Assembly: GCA_027034115.1 (NCBI GenBank)
Contig: JALVJB010000022.1
Coordinates: 1 to 6,091 of the forward strand
Length of the DNA: 6,091 nt
Direction of reading: 5' to 3'
Source of the DNA: Acidilobaceae archaeon
GTDB taxonomy: Archaea > Thermoproteota > Thermoprotei_A > Sulfolobales > Acidilobaceae
The position numbers were made by a program, and so were the translations under genes. The notes beneath the pieces are model-generated. The model saw nothing but the letters and a program-made list of their open reading frames with translations, did not search any database and was not told the DNA's origin. Every line of letters begins with the position of its first letter. Within the stretch, counting starts at the first letter, position 1. Shown here one piece after another: positions 4,433 through 6,091 of the stretch.

Positions 4433-4975
4433 ATGCATAGCCTCGTGGAGATGCTGGAGGCGCTTTCAAGCCTGTCGAGGACTGGGTGGATGCTCCGGGG
4501 GGTCCCTCACGTCCTAGCGGAGACTGTCTCAGACCACTCCTTCTGGTCCGCGGTGATTGGTTACGAGCTAGGCGTTTCCGCCCGTAGGAGGGGGGTTAGG
4601 GTTAACCCAGAGAGGATTGCAGTTATCGCATTACTACACGACGCAGCGGAGTCCGTAATAGGTGATATCCCTAAGACGGCGGGTATTAGTGAGGCTAAAG
4701 AGGAAGCTGAAGCGCGGGCTCTCGGCTCCCTCCCGCTTTCACCTGAGGCTAAGTCGCTGGTGCGGGAGTTCATGGAGGGGGAGACTGTTGAGGCTTTGTT
4801 CGCGCGGGCTGCTGAGGTTGCAGCTACTATTGTTAGGGCTAGGGTTTACATGGGCGAGGGCTTCGAAAGGGTAGGAGAGATAGCTGATAACTTGGCCGAG
4901 TATCTCAGGGGGATCACTGAGGGGATGCCGGTCTTGAGGGAGGTTTTGGCCGAGGTGTTGGGGTTAGAGCTTTGA
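4433..4975 (+). CDS. HD-domain phosphohydrolase, HDDC2/YfbR (5'-deoxynucleotidase) type
   Basis: This 180-residue protein matches the HD family that contains E. coli YfbR and human HDDC2, metal-dependent enzymes that dephosphorylate deoxynucleoside 5'-monophosphates. Diagnostic segments are RTGWMLRGV (16-24), AETVSDHSF (29-37, metal ligand H35) and ALLHDAAESVIGDIP (66-80, with H69, D70, E73 and D78). In the last helix, EALFARAAEVAATIVRA aligns with the HDDC2 stretch EAKFVKQLDQCEMILQA and puts E128 where the family has its final metal-binding Asp, a conservative but notable change. A GTG at 4421 would add four residues, but GAGGTG (4418-4423), which contains it, is well placed as the Shine-Dalgarno site for the ATG at 4433. 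It lies 13 nt after the JAMM gene, suggesting an operon. Its 3' end overlaps apgM by 12 nt on opposite strands. Substrate is not proven. Confidence 0.88.
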   Translation: MHSLVEMLEALSSLSRTGWMLRGVPHVLAETVSDHSFWSAVIGYELGVSARRRGVRVNPERIAVIALLHDAAESVIGDIPKTAGISEAKEEAEARALGSLPLSPEAKSLVREFMEGETVEALFARAAEVAATIVRARVYMGEGFERVGEIADNLAEYLRGITEGMPVLREVLAEVLGLEL

Positions 4976-6091
4976 GATAACGTCGAGCAGCGTGGGTATT
5001 ATCTTGTATCCTCCTTCTAGCACTCCTAGGGTTCCCCGCTGGCATTCTATCTCGCTGAATGCCTCGTGTTTCTCGGGGAACTCGGGGTTCGAGAACATTA
5101 GTGGGACTGGGTCGTCGCTGTGGGCCTTGAGGTGCCAGGGGGTCGCGTGGTCGCTTGTGACTATTATTATGGTTTTATCGAGGTCTATCTTGTCAAGTAT
5201 AGTTCCGAAGAAGTACTTGTCAATGTCTTCTATCGCCTTGACCTTGCCTTCGAAGTCCCCGTCGTGGCCCGGCTCGTCCGGCCCCTTCAGGTGTACGTAG
5301 ACGCCGTCGAATTCTTCTAGTGCTTTAGCGGCTAGGCGCGCCTCTTTCTCGAGGAGCGTCTTCTTATCGACTTCTTGAGGGTCTTCGACTGCCTCGAGCA
5401 GGCTTAAGCCTAGCACCTTTGCTATACCCCTCTCTACGGGCATCTCCACGATGCTAGCCATGTTGAGACCATAGACTTCCCGGAAGGGAGGTGCCTGGGG
5501 CAGCGCGTCGCCAGCGTCGCGGAGGAGTATGGCGTTGGCTGGTAGGAGCCCCTTCCTCCTCCTCTCAACGTTGACAGGGTGCTTGTCTAGTATCTCGATT
5601 GCCTTCCTAGTGAACTCGTTCACCATCTCGGCAGCCTTAACCGCTCCGGGATCGTCTACGAGGGGCTTGGCCTCCTGAATGTAGGGCTCGAACTCCCTCC
5701 TAGCATGACTTATTCTCCCAACCCGCTCGTAGGCCGGGTCAGTATTGGTTATGTCAGCCTTCAACTCAACACTCTTATGCCGCAGCACTAGGACGCCCCT
5801 ATGCCCAATTGTAGCCCTAAACAATGCAACACCGTTGCCGCCGTCGAGCTCCAACCCGTTTACAGCCTCAGCGAGGAGCCTGGCCTCACGAGTCGTAACA
5901 CTACGGCCAGCCCTCCTATCAATAATGCGGAGAGTCTTGGGGTCAACGGTGGCAAAGTTGGCCCGGAGGGCCACGTCACCCCTCCTAAACTCCAACCCAG
6001 CACCAACAGCCTCCAACGGCCCCCTACCAGTATAATACCTCCCGGGATCATAGCCAAGCAAGCTCATAACAGCAACATCACTCTCAGGGGC
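4964..6091 (-). CDS. apgM: 2,3-bisphosphoglycerate-independent phosphoglycerate mutase, archaeal type (5' end outside window)
   Basis: This alkaline-phosphatase-superfamily enzyme interconverts 3- and 2-phosphoglycerate in glycolysis and gluconeogenesis, using a metal pair and a phosphoserine intermediate. The frame stays open to the right edge, where it reads APESDVAVMSLLGYDP. The Ser of PESD (codon 6080-6082) is the expected catalytic serine. Numbering from the internal Met at 6067, further family segments are YYTGRGPLEA (11-20), GDVALRANFATV (30-41), HLKGPDEPGHDGD (259-271, metal ligands) and TSDHATPWHLKAHSDDPVP (304-322, metal ligands). About 375 codons are visible. Archaeal ApgM proteins are about 400-420 residues, so some 30-45 N-terminal residues, including the first metal-binding Asp-Gly segment, lie beyond the window. 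The ATG at 6065-6067 is internal, not the start. The 3' end overlaps the HD gene by 12 nt. Confidence 0.95.
   Translation of the reverse strand, partial: APESDVAVMSLLGYDPGRYYTGRGPLEAVGAGLEFRRGDVALRANFATVDPKTLRIIDRRAGRSVTTREARLLAEAVNGLELDGGNGVALFRATIGHRGVLVLRHKSVELKADITNTDPAYERVGRISHARREFEPYIQEAKPLVDDPGAVKAAEMVNEFTRKAIEILDKHPVNVERRRKGLLPANAILLRDAGDALPQAPPFREVYGLNMASIVEMPVERGIAKVLGLSLLEAVEDPQEVDKKTLLEKEARLAAKALEEFDGVYVHLKGPDEPGHDGDFEGKVKAIEDIDKYFFGTILDKIDLDKTIIIVTSDHATPWHLKAHSDDPVPLMFSNPEFPEKHEAFSEIECQRGTLGVLEGGYKIIPTLLDVISKL

Noticed and set aside
3998..4512. Thirteen-base direct repeat GGGTCCCTCACGT at 3998-4010 and 4500-4512
   Set aside because: Both copies encode VPHV in unrelated parts of the JAMM and HD proteins, and flanking bases do not match; probably coincidence.
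1..6091. tRNA genes, CRISPR arrays, insertion sequences or prophage parts
   Set aside because: I saw no cloverleaf, spaced direct-repeat array, transposase motif or terminal inverted repeat anywhere in the window.

Overview
This window looks like the chromosome of a hyperthermophilic crenarchaeon. Two archaeal/eukaryotic-type ribosomal proteins (eL24 and eS28) and an archaeal-type cofactor-independent phosphoglycerate mutase give the domain. Compact genes, GGTG/GGAGG ribosome-binding sites, GTG/TTG start candidates, moderate GC and an acyl-CoA dehydrogenase gene fit a Desulfurococcales/Pyrodictiaceae-like genome. That finer placement is inference from gene style, not from a search.

Layout, left to right: eL24 (minus) and eS28 (plus) diverge from an 85-bp AT-rich promoter region. 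A metallo-beta-lactamase-fold hydrolase with a winged-helix tail (minus) converges on eS28. A full-length acyl-CoA dehydrogenase (plus) diverges from the hydrolase. Next come two minus-strand genes overlapping by 8 nt, a short NfeD-type membrane/OB-fold protein followed by an unrecognised six-cysteine protein. Divergent from NfeD is a plus-strand pair: a JAMM/MPN+-type putative metallopeptidase with an unrecognised N-terminal half, then an HD-domain nucleotidase-like phosphohydrolase. The window ends inside apgM (minus), which loses its N-terminus at the right edge. No RNA gene, CRISPR array or insertion sequence was seen, and no gene-free stretch exceeds about 160 bp.

The genes do not form one pathway. 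eL24 and eS28 serve the ribosome, apgM serves glycolysis/gluconeogenesis, and the acyl-CoA dehydrogenase has no electron-transfer-flavoprotein gene beside it. The least ordinary part is 3202-4975: the NfeD pair back to back with the JAMM-HD pair. The JAMM protein keeps all motif residues (Glu130, His163, His165, Ser173, Asp176) but carries about 105 extra N-terminal residues. The HD protein has Glu where the family's last metal-binding Asp is expected.

Structural signals outside the gene calls include a strong imperfect inverted repeat inside the hydrolase gene (1175-1219), face-to-face TATA-like boxes between the hydrolase and dehydrogenase genes, a hairpin over the JAMM ribosome-binding site, a hairpin at the JAMM-HD junction, and three convergent gene ends with gaps of 9, -4 and -12 nt.
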